Assembly: GCA_021739805.1 (NCBI GenBank)
Contig: JAIPBB010000054.1
Location: 1 to 19,851, forward strand
Length of the DNA stretch: 19,851 nucleotides
Direction of reading: 5' to 3'
Source: Saprospiraceae bacterium
Lineage (GTDB): Bacteria; Bacteroidota; Bacteroidia; Bacteroidales; JAIPBB01
Positions within the stretch are counted from its first letter, which is position 1, and the number at the start of each line of letters is the position of its first letter. The translations under genes were made by a program, and so were the position numbers. Below the pieces are notes generated by a model, which was not told the DNA's origin, ran no database searches, and saw only the letters and a program-made list of their open reading frames with translations. Shown in pieces: positions 7,743-14,058 of the stretch.

Positions 7743-8462
7743 ATGAAAACTCTAAAGACCTTATCAATTCTTATGATTGTTATGATGTGTTCATCAATTT
7801 ATGCTCAAGCTGACCTAAAATCTATTGACGACAAACCATATATTGAAGTAATTGGAACTGTAGAAAAGAAAATTATTCCAGATGAAATCTATATTACAAT
7901 GACACTTATCGAACGCCAGGAAGGTAAAGATAAAATTACTATTGAAATGCAGGAAAAAGCACTTAAAGACTCACTTAATGTTTTGGGAATTGATTTGGAA
8001 AATCTTTATCTGTCAGATGCAATTTCAAATTATTCGAGAGTTAAATGGAGTAAAAAAGATATTATTGCAACAACACAATATATATTAAAAGTCGATAATG
8101 CGAAAACTGTAGGTCAGGTTTTTGAAAAACTTGATGAGCTTGAAATAAAAAATGCAAAAATCTCAAAAGTTGACCATTCGAAAATTATTGAATATAAAAA
8201 GGAATGCAGAATTTTTGCGATTAAAGCTGCAAAAGAAAAAGCTGACTATTTACTTGAAGCAATTGGTGAAAAAACCGGAAAGCCTATTAAAATTTATGAA
8301 GTCTCTAATAATGTATCAACTTCAGGATTATATAGTAATGCAAATTACATTTCTAATAATTCTTATAGAGAATACAATTCTTCAAGAGAAGATATGACTG
8401 AAATTCAATTTAATAAAATCGTAATCACATCTTCGATTTATGTTAAATTTGAGATAAAATAG
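7743..8462 (+). CDS. SIMPL-domain (DUF541) exported protein
   Basis: A 239-aa protein with a signal peptide (MKTLKTLSILMIVMMCSSIYAQ) and a SIMPL domain over about residues 30-239. Supporting stretches are YIEVIGTVEKKIIPDEIYITMTL at the domain start, a central beta/alpha region with KVDNAKTVGQVFEKL, and the KKECRIFAIKAAKEKADYLLEAIGEKTGKPIKIYEV segment that is the most recognisable part of this family. Known members are periplasmic or envelope-associated (for example E. coli YggE), linked to stress protection but without a defined reaction. It lies 44 bp behind the glycosyltransferase and could be co-transcribed with it. The segment after it carries a degenerate copy of the end of aroQ. Confidence 0.85.
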   Translation: MKTLKTLSILMIVMMCSSIYAQADLKSIDDKPYIEVIGTVEKKIIPDEIYITMTLIERQEGKDKITIEMQEKALKDSLNVLGIDLENLYLSDAISNYSRVKWSKKDIIATTQYILKVDNAKTVGQVFEKLDELEIKNAKISKVDHSKIIEYKKECRIFAIKAAKEKADYLLEAIGEKTGKPIKIYEVSNNVSTSGLYSNANYISNNSYREYNSSREDMTEIQFNKIVITSSIYVKFEIK

Positions 8463-8506
8463 CTGCTAAAAAACCAAGTAATTTTCTTCAGTAAAAAAAT
8501 TCAGAG

Positions 8507-8540
8507 CAAACTCTCCAAAGTAAACTATAAGGGCGAATTC
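8507..8540 (-). pseudogene. Degenerate copy of the aroQ 3' end
   Basis: This 34-base stretch aligns with 9881-9915 inside the end of aroQ at 30 of 35 columns, including 14 identical bases in a row (CAAACTCTCCAAAG) and a second block, CGAATTC. A one-base deletion breaks the frame. It lies just outside the acyltransferase gene on the side away from aroQ, in the same orientation as aroQ, so the two copies are direct repeats bounding about 1.4 kb. Confidence 0.6.
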
Positions 8541-8616
8541 TGAATATCCAAATCAAGAATACAATTCTATATAAAATTAAAACGATTCTGAATTTTGGAA
8601 ATTTATTTCCTAAAGA

Positions 8617-8646
8617 TTGTTTATATTAAATTAAACCCTATTTTTG
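8617..8646 (+). promoter_or_regulatory. Promoter of the acyltransferase gene
   Basis: TTG at 8617-8619, 19 bases, and TATTTTTG at 8639-8646 match the Bacteroidota consensus with the same spacing as the riboswitch promoter at 13.87 kb. The predicted leader is about 40 bases. Confidence 0.65.
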
Positions 8647-8691
8647 AATTCTAAACCTAATAATAATTTGACCATTATCATCAAATAGTAA

Positions 8692-9837
8692 ATGGAGAAA
8701 ACAAAACATTCAGACCACATTTATTTTGAACACCTTGACGTTGTTAGATTTGTTGCAGCATTTATGATTGTTATTGTTCATTCTTATGAAGCTTGGTGTG
8801 GTTGGTTTGGGCAGCTTGGAATTCTAACTGGAGGCACTTATAAAGAGCTTACAAAAAATGGAATATACGTAGATCAGTTCTTAAGAAACATGGGTATTGG
8901 TGTGGATATTTTCTTCTTATTAAGCGGTTTTTTAATAACATATATATTGCTTGAAGAAAAGAAACGACATCATAGGGTGCATATAGGGAAATTCCTAATT
9001 AGGAGAACATTAAGGATTTGGCCTTTGTACTTTTTTCTAATAATAATAACCCCAATATTGATTTTATGGGTAGATTCCCCGGCTCCGAATTATTTAGCAA
9101 ATATATTTTTTGTTGGTAATTTTGAAATTATTCAAACCGAACAATGGATTTATCCATATGCACATTTCTGGTCAATTTGTATTGAAGAACATTTTTACCT
9201 GGTTTGGCCTTTTATTATTGCATTTGTGCCAAAGAAAAGACTTATTCTTGTGTTTACAATACTAATTCTAACAAGCATTCTCTTTAGAATATATTCCGGA
9301 GCAACAATGCAATATCCATATTTCACTGCTTATCTTCATACCTTAAGCAGAATGGATGTACTGGTAATGGGTGCAGTAGGTGCTTATTTTTACTCCGAAA
9401 ATCCATTTATATTTAATCTAAACAAATCAGTAAGAATAGCATTAATTTTCTTACTTATCTTGGCTTTAAGCTTAGAACCTATCGGACTATGGAATTCTTT
9501 GTTTTCAATAGGCTTTAAAAAATTCTTTTATATAGGTATAATTGCGGTTTTACTATTGGATTTTAATTTCAATAATAGTTTTAAGCATTTTTTGCCAAGA
9601 AAAAGTATTATACATTACTTTGGAAAAATCTCTTATGGAATCTATATGTACCATAATATTTTACTTTTAGTGATAATAAAAAAAATAATGTGGCACTTCC
9701 AAATTCATAATATCTGGGCTTTCTTTCTTATTTCTTTTTCCTTGTGCATAATAATACCAATAATAAGCTACGAATTATTTGAGAAACATATATTAAAATT
9801 GAATAGAAAATTCAGGATTATTAAAACTGACAGGTAA
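8692..9837 (+). CDS. Membrane O-acyltransferase (acyltransferase family 3)
   Basis: A 381-aa polytopic inner-membrane protein of the OafA/YrhL-like acyltransferase 3 family, which transfers acetyl or other acyl groups to extracytoplasmic sugars such as O-antigen, exopolysaccharide or peptidoglycan. Diagnostic features are HLDVVRFVAAFMIVIVHSYEAW with the conserved His30, then GVDIFFLLSGFLITYILL (71-87), an Arg-rich loop RRTLRIWPLYF, and FWSICIEEHFYLVWPF. About ten hydrophobic segments follow the usual order; the length is typical of the membrane-only form, with no SGNH domain. It has its own promoter and is bracketed by two copies of the end of aroQ, so it may be a later insertion. It may modify the product of the nearby glycosyltransferase, but the sequence does not show this. 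Confidence 0.9.
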   Translation: MEKTKHSDHIYFEHLDVVRFVAAFMIVIVHSYEAWCGWFGQLGILTGGTYKELTKNGIYVDQFLRNMGIGVDIFFLLSGFLITYILLEEKKRHHRVHIGKFLIRRTLRIWPLYFFLIIITPILILWVDSPAPNYLANIFFVGNFEIIQTEQWIYPYAHFWSICIEEHFYLVWPFIIAFVPKKRLILVFTILILTSILFRIYSGATMQYPYFTAYLHTLSRMDVLVMGAVGAYFYSENPFIFNLNKSVRIALIFLLILALSLEPIGLWNSLFSIGFKKFFYIGIIAVLLLDFNFNNSFKHFLPRKSIIHYFGKISYGIYMYHNILLLVIIKKIMWHFQIHNIWAFFLISFSLCIIIPIISYELFEKHILKLNRKFRIIKTDR

Positions 9838-9871
9838 AACAGAATATTGCAATTACAATGCAATGAATAAC

Positions 9872-10288
9872 TTATCCAACCAAACTCTCCAAAGCCAAAC
9901 GATAAGAACGAATTCCAAAGCCGCTAATGCTACCTTTGCAATTGGGAGCTATTAATGAAACTTTTCTGAAATCTTCTCTGGCAAAAATATTTGAGATATG
10001 AACTTCAATAACAGGAGTTGTTATTGCTTTTATTGTGTCAGCTATTGCAACAGAAGTATGAGTGTAGCCCCCTGCGTTTAAAATAATTCCATCATAAGAA
10101 AAACCAACTTCCTGTAATTTATTAATCAACTCCCCCTCAACATTGCTTTGATAATAATCAATATGAAATCCATGATATTCGGCTTTCAATTGAACTAAAA
10201 AGTCTTCAAAACTTATCTCTCCATAAATCTCTTTTTCCCTTATTCCTAAAAGGTTAAGATTTGGTCCGTTGATAATGATTATTTTCAT
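9872..10288 (-). CDS. aroQ: 3-dehydroquinate dehydratase, type II
   Basis: A cytoplasmic shikimate-pathway enzyme that dehydrates 3-dehydroquinate to 3-dehydroshikimate, normally a dodecamer. The 138-aa length is normal. Visible motifs are IINGPNLNLLGIREKEIYG with Arg17 and the catalytic Tyr22 on the flexible lid, ILNAGGYTHTSVAIADTI with Asn71 (Gly-Gly-Tyr where many homologues have Pro-Gly-Ala/Tyr), VIEVHISNIFAREDFR with the catalytic His97 and Arg108, and SGFGIRSYRLAL at the C-terminus. A TAAATTTG -7 element at 10317-10324 on this strand predicts a leader of about 20 bases and fits the ATG used. The gene stands alone and converges with the acyltransferase gene, 34 bp apart. Confidence 0.97.
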   Translation of the reverse strand: MKIIIINGPNLNLLGIREKEIYGEISFEDFLVQLKAEYHGFHIDYYQSNVEGELINKLQEVGFSYDGIILNAGGYTHTSVAIADTIKAITTPVIEVHISNIFAREDFRKVSLIAPNCKGSISGFGIRSYRLALESLVG

Positions 10289-10316
10289 TGCCTGAAACTG
10301 AATTGGTATTTTATTG

Positions 10317-10324
10317 CAAATTTA
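10317..10324 (-). promoter_or_regulatory. -7 promoter element of aroQ
   Basis: TAAATTTG on the minus strand, about 29 bases before the start codon, matches TAnnTTTG. No good -33 element is visible, so confidence is limited. Confidence 0.45.
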
Positions 10325-10355
10325 AACTTATTTTCGTTACTATTTGAAGTTAATG

Positions 10356-10419
10356 AATGATGTAATGCGATAATGCTATAATGCTATAATGATGTAATGA
10401 TGTAATGATGTAATGATGT
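10356..10419. repeat. Eight tandem octamers, AATGNNNN
   Basis: Eight perfect-register 8-bp units in order: aatgatgt, aatgcgat, aatgctat, aatgctat, then aatgatgt four times. The AATG half is constant and the other half takes three values. The same three words recur inverted in the array at 19.3 kb. The array sits just upstream of the aroQ promoter. Confidence 0.9.
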
Positions 10420-10449
10420 AATAAAAAGCAATTTAACAATCGAAAAGTT

Positions 10450-10480
10450 CTTTGCCAAAATTTGATAGCCAGGGCTTGAC
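10450..10480. repeat. Partial copy of the cassette-block repeat
   Basis: The stretch reading AATTTGATAGCCAGGGCTTG resembles the right-hand tail of the repeat copy near 12.26-12.28 kb (AATTTAATAGACAAGGCTTG), with 4 differences in 20. It lies downstream of the DUF6398-like gene stop, the same relative position the tail takes behind the antitoxin gene. It may mark the left limit of the cassette block. Confidence 0.4.
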
Positions 10481-10593
10481 TTAAAACATAGAATTGGCAT
10501 AAATTCCTAAAATTAATTATTCAAACTCAGACTTGGTGATTCAAGTATTTACTGCTGGAGGCAGATTCGATTACAAACTAGCATTTTTCAATT

Positions 10594-11091
10594 TTATTGA
10601 GTAGTAAATTCAATATCACCTCCTTTAGCTCTTTCATTTTTCACCATTTCTTGTAAGTCTTTCGGTATTGAAGATAAAGGAACAATAAATCCGTCAACCA
10701 TTACCAAGTCATTAAAGGGATTGCTTTCTGCCATATGTTGAGTTGAAAACTCCGTACTAAAATACCCCATATTTAACAAGTCTTTAATCTGCCTTGCTTT
10801 GTTTGAAACAGTCGATTTTTTTGTTCCAAAATATTCACTTATTTCCTCTGCAGTTATATATGGTTCAAATGATTTGTCAAACAAAAAGTTTATCGAACCA
10901 ATTGCATGAATTATGGCCGCAACCCAAATCTCAATTTTCCCACTTTTAAATGGCACATCTCTTTTTCTACCTAATTTCAATATTAGTTTTTCACAGAGTT
11001 GACTATAATCATCATCTAATTTTTGAGTACAAAATACTCCTGTCAATTCTAGTAATTTCTTTTCTTTATTTTTTATTTCTTCATTAGTCAT
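10594..11091 (-). CDS. DUF6398-like protein
   Basis: A 165-aa soluble protein with no signal peptide or membrane segment. Residues about 12-125 fit the pattern I associate with DUF6398: an N-terminal helix with GVFCTQKLDDDYSQLCEKLILKLGRKRDVPF, then GKIEIWVAAIIHAIGSINFLFDKSFEPYITAEEISEYFGTKKSTVSNKARQIKDLL, whose last part looks like a helix-turn-helix (EISEYFGTKKSTVSNKA). DNA binding is plausible but not shown. Its ATG overlaps the stop of the preceding 100-aa gene by 8 bp (ATGACTAA), indicating translational coupling. The family assignment is from memory of the pattern; the function of DUF6398 is not known to me. Confidence 0.6.
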   Translation of the reverse strand: MTNEEIKNKEKKLLELTGVFCTQKLDDDYSQLCEKLILKLGRKRDVPFKSGKIEIWVAAIIHAIGSINFLFDKSFEPYITAEEISEYFGTKKSTVSNKARQIKDLLNMGYFSTEFSTQHMAESNPFNDLVMVDGFIVPLSSIPKDLQEMVKNERAKGGDIEFTTQ

Positions 11092-11386
11092 AAGTCCTGT
11101 TTTCGATAGGAATCTTTTTTAATTTTACAATATTATCACAAATTCTTGTAAGTGCTGCATGAAAATTATTCATTTTTGGTGGATTTCCGAAAAACATATC
11201 ATCAAGGTCAATTTTGTCATATTTTTTCATTTCATTAATCAGTTGAATTGATTTTTCAATGAAATCCTTTTCATCTTCGCAATCACTTGATAATAATCCA
11301 AATTGCAGCGTTAAGTCATGATTGAACATTTCTGCTTCAATCATTATTGCTCTGTATGTTTCGTCTGATAAATCTCCTGTATCCAT
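11084..11386 (-). CDS. Hypothetical protein coupled to the DUF6398-like gene
   Basis: A 100-aa acidic, probably helical cytoplasmic protein that I do not recognise. It begins MDTGDLSDETYRAIMIEAEMFNHDLTLQFG, has an internal DFIEKSIQLINEMKKYDKIDLDDMFFGNPP stretch, and ends IVKLKKIPIENRTYD. There are no Cys clusters or catalytic-looking motifs. It overlaps the next gene by 8 bp, so the two products are probably made together and may interact. Its start lies about 35 bp beyond the repeat copy at 11421-11492. A toxin-antitoxin or other two-component accessory role could be imagined for the pair, but nothing in the sequence proves it. Confidence 0.6.
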   Translation of the reverse strand: MDTGDLSDETYRAIMIEAEMFNHDLTLQFGLLSSDCEDEKDFIEKSIQLINEMKKYDKIDLDDMFFGNPPKMNNFHAALTRICDNIVKLKKIPIENRTYD

Positions 11387-11420
11387 TTCTATTGGTGCTT
11401 GTTCCTAAAGGCAGTTAATC

Positions 11421-11540
11421 ATTAAATTTCGATTAAAATTAAAGCTATTTGCCGGATTAAAAAATAATTTGAAATTATATTTTAAAAATTTCTCGATTCG
11501 AATTTGATTCAAAATTTAATAATAAAAGGCTAATCAACAA
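11421..11540. repeat. Cassette-block repeat, copy A
   Basis: The core at 11421-11492 reads ATTAAATTTCGATTAAAATT, AAAGCTATTTGCCGGAT, then AATAATTTGAAATTAT and an AT-rich end. The last part holds a perfect odd palindrome, ATAATTT-G-AAATTAT. The tail continues to about 11540 and contains an inverted match to the head (ATTAAATTTTGAATCAAATT on the minus strand, 17 of 20 identical), so the whole copy can fold back on itself. It lies between the 100-aa gene and the gene at 11580-12116. Confidence 0.75.
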
Positions 11541-11579
11541 CTGATTAAGATTTGGAATTTGGTATAGTTTAATAGTTAT

Positions 11580-12116
11580 TTATTGGGTAATTTTTTTTAA
11601 CTTCATATTAGTTTTTTCTTCCAGAATTTTCACAAAGTTCTTATAACCTTTAAGGTGTTCATGCACATACAGCTTTTCTTTCCCAGATTTCATGCGAATT
11701 GATGAAGCTATTGTCGAGAACGAAATTTCCTCAATTTCTGTCCATTTAATCTTTCTTGTTTGCCCCAACCAACTTGTTAATTCAATAATCTCAGTATCGT
11801 AAATTACATTGTGTTTAAAGTATAATAAAATAGTATTCCATGCACCAAAGAAAAGAACTATACCAAAGACAGTATATAAAATCTTCCAAAACATATCAAT
11901 ATCAAGAGATGTATTGAAAAACATTGCAAACTCGACACATACTGATGACACGAATAATAAATTTGACAACAATATATAAATCCTGGGCATTCTCATAATT
12001 TTTTTTTGCCCCGATGTCTCTGAGCTATTTTTATGCAAATAAAACGTCAGAATTGAAACAATAATAACTGTTAATATTCCGGCGATTCCATACTGTATAA
12101 TTTTCAAGTTATCCAT
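11580..12116 (-). CDS. Membrane protein with PH-like cytoplasmic tail
   Basis: A 178-aa protein with three hydrophobic segments: about 8-27 (IIQYGIAGILTVIIVSILTFYL), 47-69 (IYILLSNLLFVSSVCVEFAMFF) and 76-100 (FWKILYTVFGIVLFFGAWNTILLYF). The C-terminal 75 residues (YDTEIIELTSWLGQTRKIKWTEIEEISFS...IRMKSGKEKLYVHEHLKGYKNFVKILEEK) have the strand pattern and the KIKWTEIEEI element typical of bacterial PH-like domains, which often sit behind membrane segments. No enzymatic motif is visible. It is a single gene between repeat copies A and B. Function is unknown; the topology and PH-like call are inference. Confidence 0.65.
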   Translation of the reverse strand: MDNLKIIQYGIAGILTVIIVSILTFYLHKNSSETSGQKKIMRMPRIYILLSNLLFVSSVCVEFAMFFNTSLDIDMFWKILYTVFGIVLFFGAWNTILLYFKHNVIYDTEIIELTSWLGQTRKIKWTEIEEISFSTIASSIRMKSGKEKLYVHEHLKGYKNFVKILEEKTNMKLKKITQ

Positions 12117-12181
12117 TCAAACTTCACATTATAATTAAGAATATGACCTATACCACAGTCCTTCTTCCCCCCTAATTCATC

Positions 12182-12284
12182 ATTAAATTTTGACTAAAAT
12201 TAAAGTTATTTGCCGAATAAAAAAATAATTTGAAATTATATTTTGAAAATTTCACTGTTCGAATTTAATAGACAAGGCTTGTCT
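12182..12284. repeat. Cassette-block repeat, copy B
   Basis: The core at 12182-12253 has ATTAAATTTTGACTAAAATT, AAAGTTATTTGCCGAAT and AATAATTTGAAATTAT, very close to copies A and C. The tail ends with a perfect inverted repeat AGACAAG-G-CTTGTCT (12270-12284) that begins 2 bp past the antitoxin stop and could act as a weak terminator for that operon, although there is no long U run. It separates the antitoxin gene from the membrane-protein gene. Confidence 0.78.
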
Positions 12285-12286
12285 GT

Positions 12287-12610
12287 TTATGAAAGCACGA
12301 GACCTGATTCATCATCAAATTCAACACGAAACTTTACTTTAGCTTGAAGAGCTCGGAATATCTTAGTAATTGTTGCAATTGTCGCACTGCTTGTTCCTTT
12401 CTCCAACTTTGAAATTTGTGCTTTTTGAACACCAATAAGTTTTCCTAGTTCTTCCTGAGTTAAATGCCTTTGTTTTCGAATTTGTTTAATTTTTTCGCCT
12501 AAGATTTCCATATTCAATGCGAATTCATATTCTTCTCTTTCAGGAGTGCCTGATTTACCAAAGTACTTATCTTCTAATTCTTCGATAGTAGTATATTTTT
12601 TTGTTGTCAT
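12287..12610 (-). CDS. higA: HigA-like antitoxin, XRE-family HTH
   Basis: A 107-aa protein with an XRE/Cro-type helix-turn-helix at about 35-90: MEILGEKIKQIRKQRHLTQEELGKLIGVQKAQISKLEKGTSSATIATITKIFRAL. The N-terminal 30 residues (TTIEELEDKYFGKSGTPEREEYEFAL) and a beta-rich end (KVKFRVEF) are usual for HigA-type antitoxins paired with Gp49-like toxins. The antitoxin would bind and neutralise its toxin and repress their shared promoter. It starts 12 bp behind the toxin reading frame, the toxin-first order typical of higBA. The gene is intact although the toxin carries a stop codon, so it may now serve only as a repressor or as immunity to related toxins. Confidence 0.85.
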   Translation of the reverse strand: MTTKKYTTIEELEDKYFGKSGTPEREEYEFALNMEILGEKIKQIRKQRHLTQEELGKLIGVQKAQISKLEKGTSSATIATITKIFRALQAKVKFRVEFDDESGLVLS

Positions 12611-12622
12611 AATAACCTATTT

Positions 12623-12979
12623 TCAGCTCTGATTTTTATCTTCAAAATATTTTCTTTTCAATCTTTCTGCTTTCTGAATATCTCCTGATGGTGTCTTGTT
12701 TGTTTTCTTTTCAATTCCATGCGTACCTACAATAAGTGTTTCCGTTTCTTCTTCTGTATCCCAAAAAGCAAAAAGCCTGTAAAATTTATTGCTTTCATTA
12801 AAACGAAATTCGAATAATCCTTTGCTCCCTTTTTATTTAGTGAACCATTGTCCCATAATTTGTTCTCTGACTTTCCTTATCGCAGTAAAAAGCTTTTGTT
12901 TTGACTTTTTATCCAGTTTATCCACAAATTCTTCTGCCTGTGTAAGAAAAATCACTTTAATAGGTTTATCAAATTCCAT
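12623..12979 (-). pseudogene. higB: HigB-like (Gp49 family) toxin gene with one in-frame stop
   Basis: From the ATG at 12979 the frame runs 48 codons (MEFDKPIKVIFLTQAEEFVDKLDKKSKQKLFTAIRKVREQ...WFTK), meets TAA at 12833-12835, and then continues in the same frame for 69 codons to TGA at 12623-12625: KGSKGLFEFRFNESNKFYRLFAFWDTEEETETLIVGTHGIEKKTNKTP...QKAERLKRKYFEDKNQS. Joined, it is a full-length HigB-type mRNA interferase: the LFEFR, YRLFAFWD and THGIEKKTNKTP stretches are the conserved part and all lie after the stop. Homologues usually have Leu at the stop position, so TTA to TAA is the simplest explanation. The first fragment alone lacks the conserved active region. Both halves are otherwise undamaged, so the change is recent, an assembly error, or read through. 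Confidence 0.85.
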
Positions 12980-13067
12980 TAGTATGAAAGAATAAATATC
13001 ATAAAAGTTTCTAAAAATAGAAACAATAATTCCGATTTCCAAATAATTTGTGATTTTTTTTTAGATT

Positions 13068-13168
13068 AGGGATAACGTCAGTACGTCTAAAAATCCCCGC
13101 TCACAATTAATTTTGACTAAAATTAAAGCTATTTGCCGAATAAAAAAATAATTTGAAATTATATTTTG
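13068..13168. repeat. Cassette-block repeat, copy C
   Basis: The core at about 13105-13168 has ATTTTGACTAAAATTAAAGC, ATTTGCCGAAT and AATAATTTGAAATTATATTT. Copies B and C are nearly identical over this core. A GGATAACG motif at 13069-13076 precedes it; the same motif precedes copy D at 13269-13276. Copy C lies upstream of the toxin gene on that gene's strand. Confidence 0.75.
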
Positions 13169-13334
13169 ATTATATCATTATAACAAAGCTCCTATATCAA
13201 GTCTGATTGCCAATTGATTGAAACTTCCAATTATCATAATGACCAAAAGTTACGACTAAAAGTTATTAGGATAACGATAACTTCTCTCTTTATCTTGTTA
13301 ACTAACGAAAATCCCTCTATAAACACCAACCATT
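13169..13334. other. Gene-less interval between repeat copies C and D
   Basis: About 165 bp with no reading frame. It lies where the other repeats have a gene between them, so it may be an emptied or collapsed cassette. Confidence 0.4.
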
Positions 13335-13386
13335 ATTAAATTTCGACTAAAATTAAAGCAGTTTGCCAGATTAAAAAAATAATTTA
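13335..13386. repeat. Cassette-block repeat, copy D
   Basis: ATTAAATTTCGACTAAAATT, AAAGCAGTTTGCCAGAT, then AAAAAAATAATTT matches the head and middle of the other copies; the palindromic end is lost, replaced by unrelated sequence from about 13385. It is the right-hand limit of the cassette block. Confidence 0.65.
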
Positions 13387-13868
13387 CAACCTTCTTGCAG
13401 CAGGCATTTTTAACTATTTAGCGTGTCTCCCCCAGATACATTGCTCGCAAGCTCGCAATACATAAGAATGACAAGTTTTTTCTCCAAATAGCTATCGGGA
13501 TTGTTGATTCACTGCCATTAGTGGCATTATCAATGGAATTCTTTTATTTTCTTTAACCCCCTATAATCCCCCTTAAATAAGTGGGATAGTTTCCTACGAA
13601 ATTTCATAGTCTGAATTTCAATTAACTCTTTGGCATTTAAAATATGCTCCCATTTCCGGGTGTTTCAACTCGGGATGACTAAATGGATTAACAACTGAAT
13701 AACTGAACAATAGAACAATAGAACAATAGAACAATTGAACAATAGAACAATAGAACAATTGAACAATGTAACATTCAAGCAACCAAATTTCCAATTTCTA
13801 ATTTCTAATATCTATGTACTAATATCGAACAATTCAACAATCAACACCAGGATTTCATCAAATAAAAC
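13387..13868. other. Repeat-rich intergenic region, no gene
   Basis: No coding frame is visible. It holds a direct repeat GCTCGCAAGCTCGC near 13434, a small hairpin TGCCA-TTAG-TGGCA near 13516-13529, a CCCCCT/ATCCCCCTT stretch at 13556-13576 of a kind common between Bacteroidota genes, and the octamer composite at 13693-13856. Confidence 0.6.
13693..13856. repeat. AACAAT octamer composite, copy 1
   Basis: Ten octamers (aactgaat, aactgaac, then aatagaac/aattgaac in mixed order, aatgtaac) are followed by further 8-bp steps: aatttcca, atttctaa, a segment with ATCTATGTACTAATATC, and AACAATTCAACAATCAAC. The same order of blocks, inverted, appears at 19085-19203. Confidence 0.85.
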
Positions 13869-13898
13869 TTGCCACCTCTTAAACAATTACTAACTTTG
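13869..13898 (+). promoter_or_regulatory. Promoter of the TPP riboswitch/receptor transcript
   Basis: TTG at 13869-13871, 19 bases, and TAACTTTG at 13891-13898. Transcription would start near 13905, just before the aptamer. Confidence 0.8.
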
Positions 13899-13904
13899 CC
13901 ATGA

Positions 13905-13995
13905 ATTACAAATAGGGGTGCCCCAAACAATCGGGCTGAGATTATACTCATTGAACCTGCTCCGGGTAATGCCGGCGAAGGGAAATTAGGGTAAA
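13905..13995 (+). promoter_or_regulatory. TPP riboswitch (THI element)
   Basis: All the conserved blocks of the thiamine pyrophosphate aptamer are present in order: GGGGTGCC at 13915-13922, GGGCTGAGAT with the CTGAGA core at 13936-13941, GAACCTG at 13953-13959, and CCGGGTAATGCCGGCGAAGG with GGAA at 13962-13984. When bound to thiamine pyrophosphate it should lower expression of the downstream receptor. The next 70 bp has a small imperfect hairpin (GGATGA/TCACTCC near 14007-14023) but no U run after it, so whether control is transcriptional or translational is unclear. Confidence 0.95.
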
Positions 13996-14058
13996 CTAAA
14001 TTAAAGGATGATTTTCACTCCTGTTATTGTCCAAAGTTTAAACTAAAAAAATTAAAAA

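Noticed and set aside
13105..13168. Repeat copies A-D as promoters
   Set aside because: No copy has a TTG and TAnnTTTG pair at the 19-21 base spacing seen at other promoters of this window, on either strand.
10450..13386. Firm call of an integron cassette array
   Set aside because: The repeats do not show convincing RYYYAAC/GTTRRRY boxes and no integron integrase is present, so it is kept as a hypothesis only.
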